Counted from the stretch's first letter, positions 1-10,850 are shown. The stretch is DNA of 17,129 nt from an uncultured Chloroflexota bacterium (GCA_902827055.1 CADEHD010000014.1:1-17129), one strand, 5' to 3'. Numbers and translations: made by a program. Notes: generated from the sequence alone by a model not told the origin.

Positions 1-3515
<3,515 letters not shown>

Positions 3516-3740
3516 GCTCGACTCCCTGCGAAACGCGTGGTGGTGCTTGCCGGTCTCGGGCGGGAGTCTTCCCCTGTGAAGACTCCAAACGGCTGACCCG
3601 ACGCCCCGTACCCTCCCCAGGATTCCGAGGCACACGGACACCCCGCGGCAAGACTCCCTGCCGGCGGGGTGCATCGAAGGGGGATGTGAGAAGCCGCGCC
3701 CAAGGCCCCGACAGGGTAAAGGATGCGCAGAAGGCACGCA
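3516..3740 (-). promoter_or_regulatory. Long rpoB 5' leader with hairpin and repeated ribosome-binding-site-like strands
   Basis: This is most of the roughly 305-nt gene-free stretch before rpoB; I see no convincing gene in it. On the transcript a perfect 9-bp hairpin (arms 3586-3578 and 3571-3563, 6-nt loop) lies about 47 nt before the start codon. Its 3' arm, extended by one base, contains GACUCCC (3568-3562), the exact complement of GGGAGUC, which forms the rpoB ribosome binding site (3526-3520). A second GCAGGGAGUC copy is further upstream (3661-3652). The hairpin and a pairing that hides the ribosome binding site are therefore mutually exclusive. The pairings are read directly; a regulatory role is inference. 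Confidence 0.4.
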
Positions 3741-3770
3741 AGGGTAGCGAGCGCCCTCCGCCGATGTCAA
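3741..3770 (-). promoter_or_regulatory. Predicted sigma-70-type promoter of rpoB
   Basis: On the minus strand a perfect TTGACA (3770-3765) is followed after 18 nt by TACCCT (3746-3741), which matches the most conserved -10 positions. It lies between the lipoprotein gene stop (3821) and rpoB. It implies a transcript starting near 3734 and a leader of about 220 nt. Predicted from sequence only. Confidence 0.5.
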
Positions 3771-3820
3771 CGTATTTCGAACAGCGCAGTGTGGAGGGCT
3801 ATCCGCTCGTCTGTGCTACC

Positions 3821-4978
3821 TCACGGCTGCCGCTGCGCCGGCCGGAGGGGCCCCGCGTACGGGCGGTTCACGGCCTGCTCCCAGGCCTGCCACGCGTCCT
3901 TCGCCACGTCGTCGCGCGTTCGTAAGCCCACGCTTGCAATCAGATCGAGCGGGGACGAGTCGGCGTATACGGGGTCGCGTCCCACAAACCACACGAACAG
4001 CGGCGCGCCCAGTGACTCGGCGTCGACGAGAGCCCGCTGGAGGAACCGGCGCTGCTCGATGGCCGTCGACGAGTTCAGCCCCTCCCGCGTCTGCTCCGAG
4101 GCGAAGCCCACCGACACGAACGCGATCGGCAGCTGCGTGCGGGCGCGCGCGTCGGTGTAGTACTCGGTCGGGACCTTCCGCGCCGCCTGGTACACGAACG
4201 ACGGGTACGTCGTAATGCCAAACACGTCGATGCGCTGCTCGTACTCCTCCAGCAGGCGCCAGCGGGGCGCGTGCGGCGGCTCCCAGGGGATCGCACCCAG
4301 CAGCTGCTCGTACTGGAACGAGGGAAACACGAGCGTGGCGGGAACGGCCGCCTTCACGACGTCATACGCCTCGTTGTAGGCCTCGCGAAACGCGGCGTAC
4401 GCCTCCGGATCCGCCTCGAACGCAGCGTTCACCTCGACCCCGATCACGAGGAACGCCGGCCGGTAGTTCAGCGCCACGAACCGAACGTGCTGCACGAAGG
4501 CGCGACGCAGCTCCGGATCGGCGAGCGTCTTCCCCTCGAGTCGCGGTGGCAGCCCGGCGAGCCGGCCTCGCGAGGCGGGGTCGAAGACGTCGATGGCGTA
4601 CGCGAGGTGGAGGTTGCGCTGCGCGATGGCCTGGCGCTCCGCGAGCGTCGCGCGCTCCAGCTCCCCCGACACGCGAGCGGCCAGGAACGACTCCCACTCG
4701 GGGGCGCGCTGAATGAGGAGCACTTCGCCGTAGTTCGCCGCGAGGTCCATCGCGGCGGTGTACCCCTCCACCGACTGCACGGCTGGCAGCCCGGAAAACC
4801 CGAGCAGGAACGGCCGCGGCTCCCCGACGGTGACTCGCGGCAGCGGCGTGAAGCGCGTGGTGGCCTGCTCGGGGGCGGGCACGGGCCGGCACGCGGCCAG
4901 CGCGGACGCCCCAAGGATCACCAGAAGCAGCGCGCGCGCGGAACGGCGCGAGGCGCGAGGGACGGGCGTTCGAACCAT
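3821..4978 (-). CDS. Predicted lipoprotein with TIM-barrel, glycosyl-hydrolase-like fold
   Basis: 385 residues. The N-terminus has an arginine-rich stretch, a hydrophobic segment (LLLVILGASALAAC) and a lipobox with Cys30, so the protein should be exported and lipid-anchored. The body alternates strand/helix like a (beta/alpha)8 barrel. IGVEVNA and LPIAFVSVGFAS resemble, in position, the two segments that carry the catalytic glutamates of clan GH-A glycosidases (usually a GNE-type and a TEiGW-type motif). The second glutamate appears replaced (VSVGF) and the Asn before the first is missing, so it may bind rather than cleave glycans. I do not recognise the exact family. There is no Shine-Dalgarno sequence; a promoter placed 6 nt before the ATG suggests a leaderless mRNA. 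It lies upstream of rpoB on the same strand but is separated from it by 305 nt and a predicted promoter. Confidence 0.75.
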   Translation of the reverse strand: MVRTPVPRASRRSARALLLVILGASALAACRPVPAPEQATTRFTPLPRVTVGEPRPFLLGFSGLPAVQSVEGYTAAMDLAANYGEVLLIQRAPEWESFLAARVSGELERATLAERQAIAQRNLHLAYAIDVFDPASRGRLAGLPPRLEGKTLADPELRRAFVQHVRFVALNYRPAFLVIGVEVNAAFEADPEAYAAFREAYNEAYDVVKAAVPATLVFPSFQYEQLLGAIPWEPPHAPRWRLLEEYEQRIDVFGITTYPSFVYQAARKVPTEYYTDARARTQLPIAFVSVGFASEQTREGLNSSTAIEQRRFLQRALVDAESLGAPLFVWFVGRDPVYADSSPLDLIASVGLRTRDDVAKDAWQAWEQAVNRPYAGPLRPAQRQP

Positions 4979-4984
4979 CGTTCG

Positions 4985-5013
4985 ATTGTTGGGACCGGCC
5001 TCCCCCGCGTCAA
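4985..5013 (-). promoter_or_regulatory. Predicted leaderless promoter of the lipoprotein gene
   Basis: TTGACG (5013-5008), a 17-nt spacer, then AACAAT (4990-4985). Six nucleotides separate the -10 box from the ATG at 4978, so transcription should start at or next to the start codon. This explains the absence of a ribosome binding site. Confidence 0.5.
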
Positions 5014-5141
5014 CGTGCCGGTGTCATCACTCCGCGTTTCCACCGATGGCGCGCTGCCCCTGCCTGCCGAGCATCCCTGCACGAGCCCGTTCCAGTCGCA
5101 CCAACCCCACCAGCCGAGGCACAGGCCTGACGGAGGTTCGC

Positions 5142-5405
5142 ATGCTCATCGCCCGCACCATGGACGACCTGGCCCGGGAACTGGGCCGCGTGACCAGCCA
5201 GGCCGATGCGCGCGCGTTGGTCAACCGCGCCGCGCGCATGACCGGCGTGGCGCCGGACCGCGCACTGGAACTCGGTGAGATGCTGGTCGTCTGCCACGCG
5301 CTGGCCGAGGAAGGCGGCGCTATCCAGGCGCTGGCCGAGCAGGTCGCCGCGGCTTCGGTGGAGCGCCTGGGGAACGACCCCGCCGCGAGCACCGCGAGGG
5401 GTTAG
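5142..5405 (+). CDS. Small helical hypothetical protein (87 aa)
   Basis: The ATG is preceded by GGAGG with 6-nt spacing, a near-ideal ribosome binding site, which is the main reason to accept this short gene and this start rather than the longer frame upstream. The product (MLIARTMDDLARELGRVTS...) looks wholly alpha-helical with many Ala, Glu and Leu residues, one cysteine, and no signal peptide or membrane segment. I do not recognise a family. It is transcribed away from the lipoprotein gene and converges with the gene at 5402-5866; the two stop codons overlap within TTAG (TAG here, TAA on the other strand). Confidence 0.7.
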   Translation: MLIARTMDDLARELGRVTSQADARALVNRAARMTGVAPDRALELGEMLVVCHALAEEGGAIQALAEQVAAASVERLGNDPAASTARG

Positions 5406-5866
5406 CTCGCTTCACCGTCCGTGAAGATGGCGTCCCGCGCGACCTCGCCCCACGAGAACAGGGCAGCTGCGAAGCGGACGCCGTTGCGGCTCGCGTTCAC
5501 GCGCTCAAGGTCCACCGCGCCGATGAAGTCCGCGAGGTGCTCGGCGATCCCGCCATCACGGTAGAACTCGACGGGGCGAAACACGCCGAACGTCTTCGAT
5601 GCGAGCGGCGCGCCGCCGGGCTCGGCGCAGGCCACCGCGAGCGCCATCTGGTCGATGCCGTACGGGCGCCTCGAGGAGGCCATCCGCTCACGACACCAGG
5701 CGTTCATCTCCTCCGCGACGTCACGGAGGCCCGCGGCGTCCATCGGGAGCGCGTCACGAATCCACTCGCCGCGATGCAGCCCCGTACCCCGCTGCAATGC
5801 CGCCTCTACGCGAGCGCGCAGCGGATCCGGCCGGAACTTCGCCAGCAGCTCGTGGACCTGCAGCAC
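5402..5866 (-). CDS. Hypothetical protein (154 aa)
   Basis: The frame is open further upstream, but GTG at 5866 is preferred because AGAGG lies 7 nt before it and the upstream extension is arginine-rich and low-complexity. The product begins MLQVHELLAKFRPDPLRARV and is a soluble mixed alpha/beta protein without signal or membrane segments. I do not recognise a family. Its stop overlaps that of the convergent 87-aa gene, so no separate terminator fits between them. It diverges from the zincin gene at 6027, sharing a 160-nt intergenic region. Confidence 0.7.
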   Translation of the reverse strand: MLQVHELLAKFRPDPLRARVEAALQRGTGLHRGEWIRDALPMDAAGLRDVAEEMNAWCRERMASSRRPYGIDQMALAVACAEPGGAPLASKTFGVFRPVEFYRDGGIAEHLADFIGAVDLERVNASRNGVRFAAALFSWGEVARDAIFTDGEAS

Positions 5867-5958
5867 GCCGCCACCTCTCGACTCGCTCCCGGAGCCGCCC
5901 GCGGGGCGTCGGACCCGGCTGAACGATCCCTGAATTCGTACTGAGCGAATCATCGGTC

Positions 5959-5990
5959 TTGACGAGATATCGGACAGCAACGTGTATATG
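5959..5990 (+). promoter_or_regulatory. Possible upstream promoter of the zincin gene
   Basis: TTGACG (5959-5964) is followed by TGTATA (18-nt spacer) or TATATG (20-nt spacer). It would give a leader of about 30 nt before the ATG at 6027. It competes with a leaderless arrangement, TAGACT at 6015-6020, six bases before the ATG. Confidence 0.35.
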
Positions 5991-6014
5991 AACCACGACA
6001 GAGCTGCCCCCGGA

Positions 6015-6020
6015 TAGACT
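6015..6020 (+). promoter_or_regulatory. Candidate leaderless -10 box (TAGACT) of the zincin gene
   Basis: TAGACT fits the TANNNT pattern and lies exactly 6 nt before the ATG at 6027, which has no Shine-Dalgarno sequence. No good -35 box is visible, so this is tentative. Confidence 0.35.
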
Positions 6021-6026
6021 CGGCAG

Positions 6027-6389
6027 ATGGAACGCCACCGCTTCCGACGGCTCGTCCTGCGCGCCCTCAACGGCATTCCGCCGCGCTTTACGCCGTACCT
6101 CGAGAACGTCGCGATCGTGATTGAGCGCGAACCCAGCGCTGAGGACCGCGCGCAGGGCCACATCGGTCCTGGCGAAGACCTGTTCGGGCTCTACGTCGGC
6201 GTCCCGCTCACCGAGCGCGGGGGCGGCAGCCCGTCGCTGCCGGATCGGATCATCATTTTCCAGGGGCCGCTCGAACGGCATTTCGCCCCGCACGCCATCC
6301 CTCGCGAGGTCCGGCGCACGGTGATCCACGAGGTCGCGCACCACTTCGGGATCGAGGAGGACCGCCTCGCCGAGCTGGGGCTCGGCTGA
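6027..6389 (+). CDS. Small zincin-type metallopeptidase family protein
   Basis: 120 residues, cytoplasmic, with the zinc motif HEVAHHFGIEEDRL at residues 101-114: His101, Glu102 and His105 form HExxH, followed by His106 and acidic residues. Length, the central IIIFQGPLER segment and the C-terminal position of the motif fit the short bacterial metallopeptidase family of the PF06262 (zincin_1) type, whose substrates are generally unknown. The ATG has no Shine-Dalgarno sequence; promoter-like boxes lie just upstream. It precedes the TiaS-like gene by 99 nt on the same strand, but that gene has its own strong ribosome binding site, so co-transcription is possible but not shown. Confidence 0.9.
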   Translation: MERHRFRRLVLRALNGIPPRFTPYLENVAIVIEREPSAEDRAQGHIGPGEDLFGLYVGVPLTERGGGSPSLPDRIIIFQGPLERHFAPHAIPREVRRTVIHEVAHHFGIEEDRLAELGLG

Positions 6390-6488
6390 CGGCGCGCTGA
6401 GGTCGCTCCGGGCACCCGGCGCTGGTGCGGACTCGAGCCGCTGGGCTAGGCTGCCGCGGGTCCGGGTGCGCCGCGAAAGGAGCTGACG

Positions 6489-7247
6489 ATGGTGTCCGAG
6501 CTTGCCGAGCGATTCATCGTGGGGGTCGACGACACGGACATCGAGGGCTCCGGCAGCACGGGTGCCCTGGCGCGCGACCTCGTCATCCACTTCGTGACTG
6601 AGGGGCTGGGCCAGCACCTCGGGGTGACCCGCCACCAGCTGACCGACAGCCCCAAGGTGAAGCGCACGACCCAGAACGGCGCCTTCGCCTTCGAGCTCCA
6701 CACGAACCTCTCCCTCAATGACATCGAGGACTGGCTGGTCCGGTACATCCGCCAGCACGCTGAGCGCCGCGCGGACCCTGGCCTCGCGATCCTCTCCCGC
6801 CACTCGGACATGCCCCACGTCCTCGCGTTCGGTCGCCGTTCCCAGACCGAGGTGATGAAGCTCGATGACGCCAGCACGTTCTCGGCGGAGTCGAACGTGC
6901 GGCTGCGCGCCCTCGGCGGGAAGCGGGCTGGCTCGGTCGGCGCGCTCGCCGCAGCGGGCCTGCGCGCCGGAGGGGGCGACGGGCGCTTCGTCTATCTCGA
7001 TGGCCTGCCCGAGATCACGGGACAGATGACGGCCGGCCAGATGCGCCAGACCTGCCCCGGCCTCACGAAGATCCTGAACGAGGCGACCGGCGAGCCGATG
7101 GACCGTGACGACCTGATCGAGACGTTCGACTGGGTACGGCCGCGTCTCGTCGAGGGTTCTCCGCTGGTCCTGGCAGAGCGCTCGCCGGACAACTGGAAGC
7201 TCTGGCTCCTGGTCGACCGCCGACCCCCGGACGCCATCGAGGACTAG
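6489..7247 (+). CDS. Bacterial TiaS N-terminal-like protein (DDTD motif, COG1571-like)
   Basis: 252 residues. The N-terminus VGVDDTDIEGSGSTGALA (residues 11-28) matches the ATP-binding DDTD motif of archaeal TiaS, which attaches agmatine to C34 of tRNA-Ile2. Further TiaS-like blocks follow in order: SPKVKRTTQNGAFAFEL (the TRGNGA-type segment), an EHA/NPG-like segment (QHAERRADPGLAIL), and a glycine-rich GSVGALAAAGLRAGGGDGRF block. The OB-fold and zinc-ribbon C-terminal domains that bind tRNA in full TiaS are absent. The gene has an excellent ribosome binding site (AAAGGAG, 6-nt spacing). Bacteria normally modify tRNA-Ile2 with TilS, so the substrate here is unknown. The family match is by remembered motifs. 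Confidence 0.75.
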   Translation: MVSELAERFIVGVDDTDIEGSGSTGALARDLVIHFVTEGLGQHLGVTRHQLTDSPKVKRTTQNGAFAFELHTNLSLNDIEDWLVRYIRQHAERRADPGLAILSRHSDMPHVLAFGRRSQTEVMKLDDASTFSAESNVRLRALGGKRAGSVGALAAAGLRAGGGDGRFVYLDGLPEITGQMTAGQMRQTCPGLTKILNEATGEPMDRDDLIETFDWVRPRLVEGSPLVLAERSPDNWKLWLLVDRRPPDAIED

Positions 7248-7268
7248 CGCCCCCGAACCGCACCCGGG

Positions 7269-8291
7269 CTACCCCTCGCGACGTTCGAAGTCGTGCAGGT
7301 GCTCGGCGTAGTGCCCGAAGCCGTTGACGGCGACGACGAACGCACCGAGGCCATCGTCGCCTTCGAGGACTGACCGTGGCGTCGCCTCAATCGCCGCGAG
7401 GAACTCCTCGTGCGCGAGTTCGGCCTCGGCGTGCACGGCCGCCCATGCGCGCCCCTCCTGCTCGGCCCGCACGCGCGCGTTGAAGGCGTCGGCGTCTATT
7501 GCCGCCGGCGGTGCGCCCGCAGTGAGCGCGGCGAGCCGCTCCACTGCGTAGCGATGCCATGCCGCCACGTGCGCCACCACCTCGCGAAGCGTCCAGCCGT
7601 CCCCGCGCACGGCGTCGGGCCCCGTGGACTCGACGACTCGCTGCCAGCGCGCGTGCAGGTCCCGCTCGAGCGCCTGCAGCGCCGCTCGTCGCAGGGGTGT
7701 GCCGTCATCGGCCACGGCGTCGCCCGCGAGCACGAGGATCTGCGCCGCTTCCTCGAGCGCGGTCGTGTAGTTCAGCGCCTGCCACAGGTCCCCCGCGAGC
7801 GCGAACGTCCCGTGGCCTCGGACGATGACAATCGGACAGCGCGATAGCGCCTCGGCGACGGCCGCCGGGGCGGCGTGATCGACGACGGTCACGATCGGCA
7901 CGCCCCCACCCAGCAGGAGCTGGGCCTCGAAGTTCGCCGGGTGCAGCGAGTCGCTGTCGGTGACGAGGGACCGCGCGATCGCATGGGGCGGGTGGGCGTG
8001 CAGCACCGCCTGCGCCTGCGGATGCGCCGCGTAGATCGCGAGGTGGATCGCGGTGTTCGACGACGGCGCGGCCGCGTCGGCCTGCAGGAGTGCACCGTCG
8101 GGCCCGACCGCCACGATGCCCGCCGCGTCGAGCCGCCCGAGCATGGTGCCCGTCGCGGTGATGAGCGCGCCGCCGGCCGGTCGGCGGACGGACAGGTTGC
8201 CCCCGTGGGAGGTCACCAGCCCGCGCGCTGCGAGGTCGCGCCCGACCTCGATGAGCGTCTCCCGCCAAGCGTCGGCACCCGTCGTGACCAC
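7269..8291 (-). CDS. Class II aldolase/adducin-family protein fused to a DinB-like domain
   Basis: 340 residues from a GTG two bases after the upstream dehydrogenase stop. Residues 1-195 are a class II (zinc) aldolase/adducin domain, with SHGGNLSVR near the start, zinc histidines His98 and His100 in HAHPPH, and His160 in GHGTFA. The usual catalytic Glu of the PSSE motif is Asn79 here (PSSN), so classical aldol cleavage is uncertain. Residues 200-340 resemble the DinB/ClbS/mycothiol-isomerase four-helix fold: WTLREVVAHVAAWH followed by a terminal GHYAEHLH give a plausible metal-binding His set. Joining these two domains in one chain is unusual. The ribosome binding site is probably GGAGG inside the end of the dehydrogenase gene, so the two genes form one operon. 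The substrate is unknown; a sugar or sugar acid is inferred from the pairing. Confidence 0.85.
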   Translation of the reverse strand: MVTTGADAWRETLIEVGRDLAARGLVTSHGGNLSVRRPAGGALITATGTMLGRLDAAGIVAVGPDGALLQADAAAPSSNTAIHLAIYAAHPQAQAVLHAHPPHAIARSLVTDSDSLHPANFEAQLLLGGGVPIVTVVDHAAPAAVAEALSRCPIVIVRGHGTFALAGDLWQALNYTTALEEAAQILVLAGDAVADDGTPLRRAALQALERDLHARWQRVVESTGPDAVRGDGWTLREVVAHVAAWHRYAVERLAALTAGAPPAAIDADAFNARVRAEQEGRAWAAVHAEAELAHEEFLAAIEATPRSVLEGDDGLGAFVVAVNGFGHYAEHLHDFERREG

Positions 8292-8293
8292 GA

Positions 8294-9055
8294 CTAGAAC
8301 CCGCCTCCGTTCACGTAGATGCGCTGGTTCGTGACGTAGCGCGCCTGCGGCGAGCAGAGGAAGACCACCATGTCCGCGATGTCCTCGGGCTGACACACGA
8401 AGCCGAACGGGGACGTCGCGTCGATCTCGCGGATGTCCTGCACGCCTCGCGTCGCGCGCACCAGGCGGCGCCCCATCTCGGTGTCCACGAGCCCGGGCCC
8501 CACGACGTTGACGTGGATCCCGTTCGGGCGCTCCTCCTTCGCCAGCGTCTGCGCGAGGGCCTCCATGGCCGCCTTCGCCATGTTGTACGGGCCACCGCGG
8601 GCGGAGTTGTTGAGGACCGCCCCCGACGAGATCATGATCACGTCTCCGCGAGGCTGCGCGCGCATCTGCGGCACGATGAGCTGGCTGACGTAGAACGAGC
8701 CGAACGCGTGGGTGCGCACCACGCGCTCCATCTCGGCGGGGTCGGTGTCGACGACGGCGCTGCCCCGCGAGGCGATGCCGGCGTTGTTGATGAGGATGTC
8801 GACGGCGCCGAAGTCGCGGAGGACGGACGCTGTCATCGCCTCGCACTGGGCGTAGTCCGACACGTCGCCCTGGTAGGCCTCGGCGCGCCGCCCGAGTGCC
8901 TGGATCGCGGCCACGACCTCGGCCGCGGCGTCCGCGCTCCGCGCGTAGTTGATCGCCACGTCGGCGCCGGCCTGTGCCAGCCCCAGCGCGATGGCCGCAC
9001 CGATCCCGCGGCCCGCGCCGGTCACCAGCGCCGTCCGCCCTGCCAGGTCGCTCAC
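8294..9055 (-). CDS. Short-chain dehydrogenase/reductase (SDR)
   Basis: 253-residue classical SDR with a Rossmann fold. TGAGRGIG (residues 12-19) binds the dinucleotide, NNAG is at 90-93, and the catalytic Ser143/144, Tyr157 and Lys161 (YNMAK) are all present. The loop after strand 2 (NYARSAD) suggests NADP preference. The C-terminus YVTNQRIYVNGGGF is typical of FabG-like enzymes. The start is GTG at 9055 because GGAGG lies 6 nt before it; the frame also extends upstream to 9103 without support. It is first in an operon with the aldolase-like gene, so the two probably act on the same polyhydroxylated substrate, though the actual compound cannot be told from sequence. Confidence 0.92.
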   Translation of the reverse strand: MSDLAGRTALVTGAGRGIGAAIALGLAQAGADVAINYARSADAAAEVVAAIQALGRRAEAYQGDVSDYAQCEAMTASVLRDFGAVDILINNAGIASRGSAVVDTDPAEMERVVRTHAFGSFYVSQLIVPQMRAQPRGDVIMISSGAVLNNSARGGPYNMAKAAMEALAQTLAKEERPNGIHVNVVGPGLVDTEMGRRLVRATRGVQDIREIDATSPFGFVCQPEDIADMVVFLCSPQARYVTNQRIYVNGGGF

Positions 9056-9155
9056 GAACCACCTCCGCACCAGGCCTGCACCACCCGCACCGTGGCACGG
9101 CACGGCGTGCGCGAGGATAGCCTGACGGTTCGGACTTCGCGAGAGCGGCGAGCGG

Positions 9156-9569
9156 CTACTCGTCGGTGGGCGCGGCCGGTGTGGGATGCGCGGGAGGCGA
9201 GGCCACGGCGCTGGCCTCGAGAGCCGGGCGCGCCTGCTCGGTCACCCAGCAGGCGTAGAACTCGGCGCGGTTCGCGACGCAGTGCCCGGACGGGTACCGC
9301 AGGGAGGCGCCGAGGGGGAGCAGCGAGCCGTTGATCGCGCCGTCGTCGAGGCAGTCCTCGGCGTGGGCGAGCTCATGGAGGAGCGTCGCCTCCAGGGTCG
9401 GCGCGCGGGTCGCGAGCGCGATCACGGGCCGCCCGCGCTCGCAGAGCGCGTAGCCGGTCGTGAGCAGGGTGGCGCCGCCGAACGGCACCTCGATGGTCTT
9501 CGCATCGACAAACCGGAAGGTGGTCAGCGCGCCGACCAGCAACAGGAGTTCGACAATCGCCGCGCCCAT
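9156..9569 (-). CDS. Membrane-anchored HExxH protein of unknown function
   Basis: 137 residues. The hydrophobic N-terminus (AIVELLLLVGALTTF) is a likely uncleaved anchor or signal. HELAHAEDCLDD at residues 65-76 is an HExxH zinc motif, and four cysteines (43, 73, 97, 107) could form disulfides if the domain is extracytoplasmic. The C-terminus is Pro/Ala-rich. I do not recognise a named family; a small metallopeptidase or an inactive relative is plausible. The ATG follows the stop of the preceding small membrane gene by three bases, so the two are almost certainly co-transcribed and translationally coupled. No clear Shine-Dalgarno sequence of its own. Confidence 0.65.
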   Translation of the reverse strand: MGAAIVELLLLVGALTTFRFVDAKTIEVPFGGATLLTTGYALCERGRPVIALATRAPTLEATLLHELAHAEDCLDDGAINGSLLPLGASLRYPSGHCVANRAEFYACWVTEQARPALEASAVASPPAHPTPAAPTDE

Positions 9570-9572
9570 CGG

Positions 9573-9794
9573 CTAGCGCATCACGGAACGAATGGCCTCG
9601 GCGGCGAGGCGGATGGTGTACACGGCCAGCCCGAAGGCGGCCACCACGAACGGGATCGGCAACAGGGCAGCGAAGCTCCCGTGGAGCGCGGCCCCGAGAC
9701 TCACGATGCCGAGCGCGGTCCCCGAGAGCACGAGGTACCAGCCGGTCAGCGCGTACATCGCCGCAAACAAGTGCGGCGCACCCCCGTGCAACAC
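9573..9794 (-). CDS. Small two-helix membrane protein
   Basis: 73 residues with two predicted transmembrane segments, roughly residues 13-36 (YALTGWYLVLSGTALGIVSL...) and 44-65 (LLPIPFVVAAFGLAVYTIRL). The start is uncertain: GTG at 9794, TTG at 9791 or ATG at 9758 are possible, with a G-rich tract just before 9794. No family recognised. It ends three bases before the HExxH gene, suggesting that the two products work together in the membrane. A pair of direct repeats lies directly upstream. Confidence 0.55.
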   Translation of the reverse strand: MLHGGAPHLFAAMYALTGWYLVLSGTALGIVSLGAALHGSFAALLPIPFVVAAFGLAVYTIRLAAEAIRSVMR

Positions 9795-9799
9795 GTGCC

Positions 9800-9826
9800 C
9801 CCCAGTGACGCACTTCCCCGGTGACG
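9800..9826 (-). repeat. Two direct repeats upstream of the small membrane gene
   Basis: On the minus strand CGTCACCGGGG (9826-9816) and CGTCACTGGGG (9810-9800) lie in tandem with a 16-bp period, ending 5 nt before the proposed GTG start. They could be an operator or coincidence in GC-rich DNA. In the rest of the 9795-9996 gap between this gene and yidD I see no gene and no clear terminator. Confidence 0.3.
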
Positions 9827-9996
9827 TCCTGTCGAGGTTCCCCCGCGCACACTTAACGAACGGTCACAACACCGTATGAATCCCCGGAATCGGCGGCGAT
9901 CCGATGAAGATCCGACGCCCCGGCGCCGATAGTGCGCAGCCGATGGACGCGGGTGGCCCCTCGTTGAGCGCGACGCGGGGCGAACGCGTGCCCTGC

Positions 9997-10296
9997 CTAG
10001 GGGACGGGGTCGTAGCCGGGTGGCGTGCCCGGGTGACAGCGCAGCAACCTCCGCAGTCCGAGCCAGCCCCCACGCAGCGCACCGTGGCGCTCGATGGCCT
10101 CGGCGGCATACCGGGAGCAGCTTGGCTCGAACCGGCAGCGCACGCCGAGGCCGGGCGAGATGCCGAGCTGGTAGCCACGAATCGCGGCAATCAAGAACCG
10201 AGCCGCCAGCCCCGGCTGGGACGCGCTGGACTCGCCACCGGGCGTCGCGACGCGTGACGCCTTGCTACCCGGAGGTTCGACTGCCGAGGCCTCCAC
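9997..10296 (-). CDS. yidD: Membrane protein insertion efficiency factor YidD
   Basis: 99 residues. The core FLIAAIRGYQLGISPGLG, then CRFEPSCSRYAAEAIERHG, and the terminal RRLLRCHPGTPPGYDPVP carry the three conserved cysteines (54, 60, 87) and the C-terminal pattern of YidD, a small membrane-associated protein that assists YidC in membrane protein insertion. About 30 extra N-terminal residues precede the usual start, rich in Ser, Ala and Pro. The GTG at 10296 is chosen because GGGAG lies 5 nt upstream; a start nearer the core is possible. It follows rnpA by 50 nt in the usual order, but yidC does not follow. Confidence 0.93.
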   Translation of the reverse strand: MEASAVEPPGSKASRVATPGGESSASQPGLAARFLIAAIRGYQLGISPGLGVRCRFEPSCSRYAAEAIERHGALRGGWLGLRRLLRCHPGTPPGYDPVP

Positions 10297-10346
10297 GGGT
10301 GCTCCCGCCTCGATGCGGGTGTTCAGGGGGGCCGGGTTGCCGCGCC

Positions 10347-10850
10347 TCACTGGTCCGGGGCTCCGGCGGGGCGCCCCCCGCCGCGTCGCGCTCCGGGGGT
10401 CCGCGGTGCACGGTCGGAGCGGCCGCGTCCGCTCGAGGTCACGCTCTGCCACGCAGACGCAAGGTCCAGTGCCAGCTGCTCGAACGTTGCGCCTGCCGCG
10501 CTCGGCTGGGCCGTGACCACGATGTCCCATGCCGCGACGGGGGTCCCGCTCGCCCTGTCCCGGGCGCCGAGGCGACGGAGCTGGTCGCGCAGCAGCTCTC
10601 GCAGTCGTCGCCGCACTCGATTGCGCACGACGGCCCCGCCCACGCGGCGCCCCACGGCGTAGCCCACTCGAGGGGTGCCAACCGAATTCTGCATCGCGGC
10701 CACGGCGACGAGCTCACGACGGGCGCGACGCCCCTCGCGCAGTACGTCGCCGAACTCGCGGCGGTTCCGGAGCGCGCCAATCACGAGGCGCCGTGGGCCT
10801 TGCGACCTCGCCGCGTTCTCACTGGCCGTGGCGTCCAGGTCCCCGCTCAT
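10347..10850 (-). CDS. rnpA: Ribonuclease P protein component RnpA
   Basis: 167 residues. It binds the RNase P RNA and helps mature tRNA 5' ends. The central part has the family pattern: FGDVLREGRRARRELVAVAA, then RVGYAVGRRVGGAVV, and the RNA-binding RNR motif RNRVRRRLRE at residues 76-85. The ATG at 10850 is chosen because GGTGGAG lies just upstream. The protein is longer than the usual 110-130 residues: about 20 disordered residues precede the domain, and the tail after about residue 140 is rich in Arg, Gly and Pro. It lies 160 nt downstream of rpmH on the same strand, the standard arrangement. Confidence 0.93.
   Translation of the reverse strand: MSGDLDATASENAARSQGPRRLVIGALRNRREFGDVLREGRRARRELVAVAAMQNSVGTPRVGYAVGRRVGGAVVRNRVRRRLRELLRDQLRRLGARDRASGTPVAAWDIVVTAQPSAAGATFEQLALDLASAWQSVTSSGRGRSDRAPRTPGARRGGGRPAGAPDQ

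Noticed and set aside
8294..9098. Long frame extending the aldolase-like gene upstream through the SDR gene
   Set aside because: The upstream part is an out-of-frame shadow of the SDR; the aldolase domain starts at GTG 8291.
9056..9103. Upstream extension of the SDR gene
   Set aside because: The ideal GGAGG site is placed for GTG 9055, and the extra residues are not part of the SDR fold.
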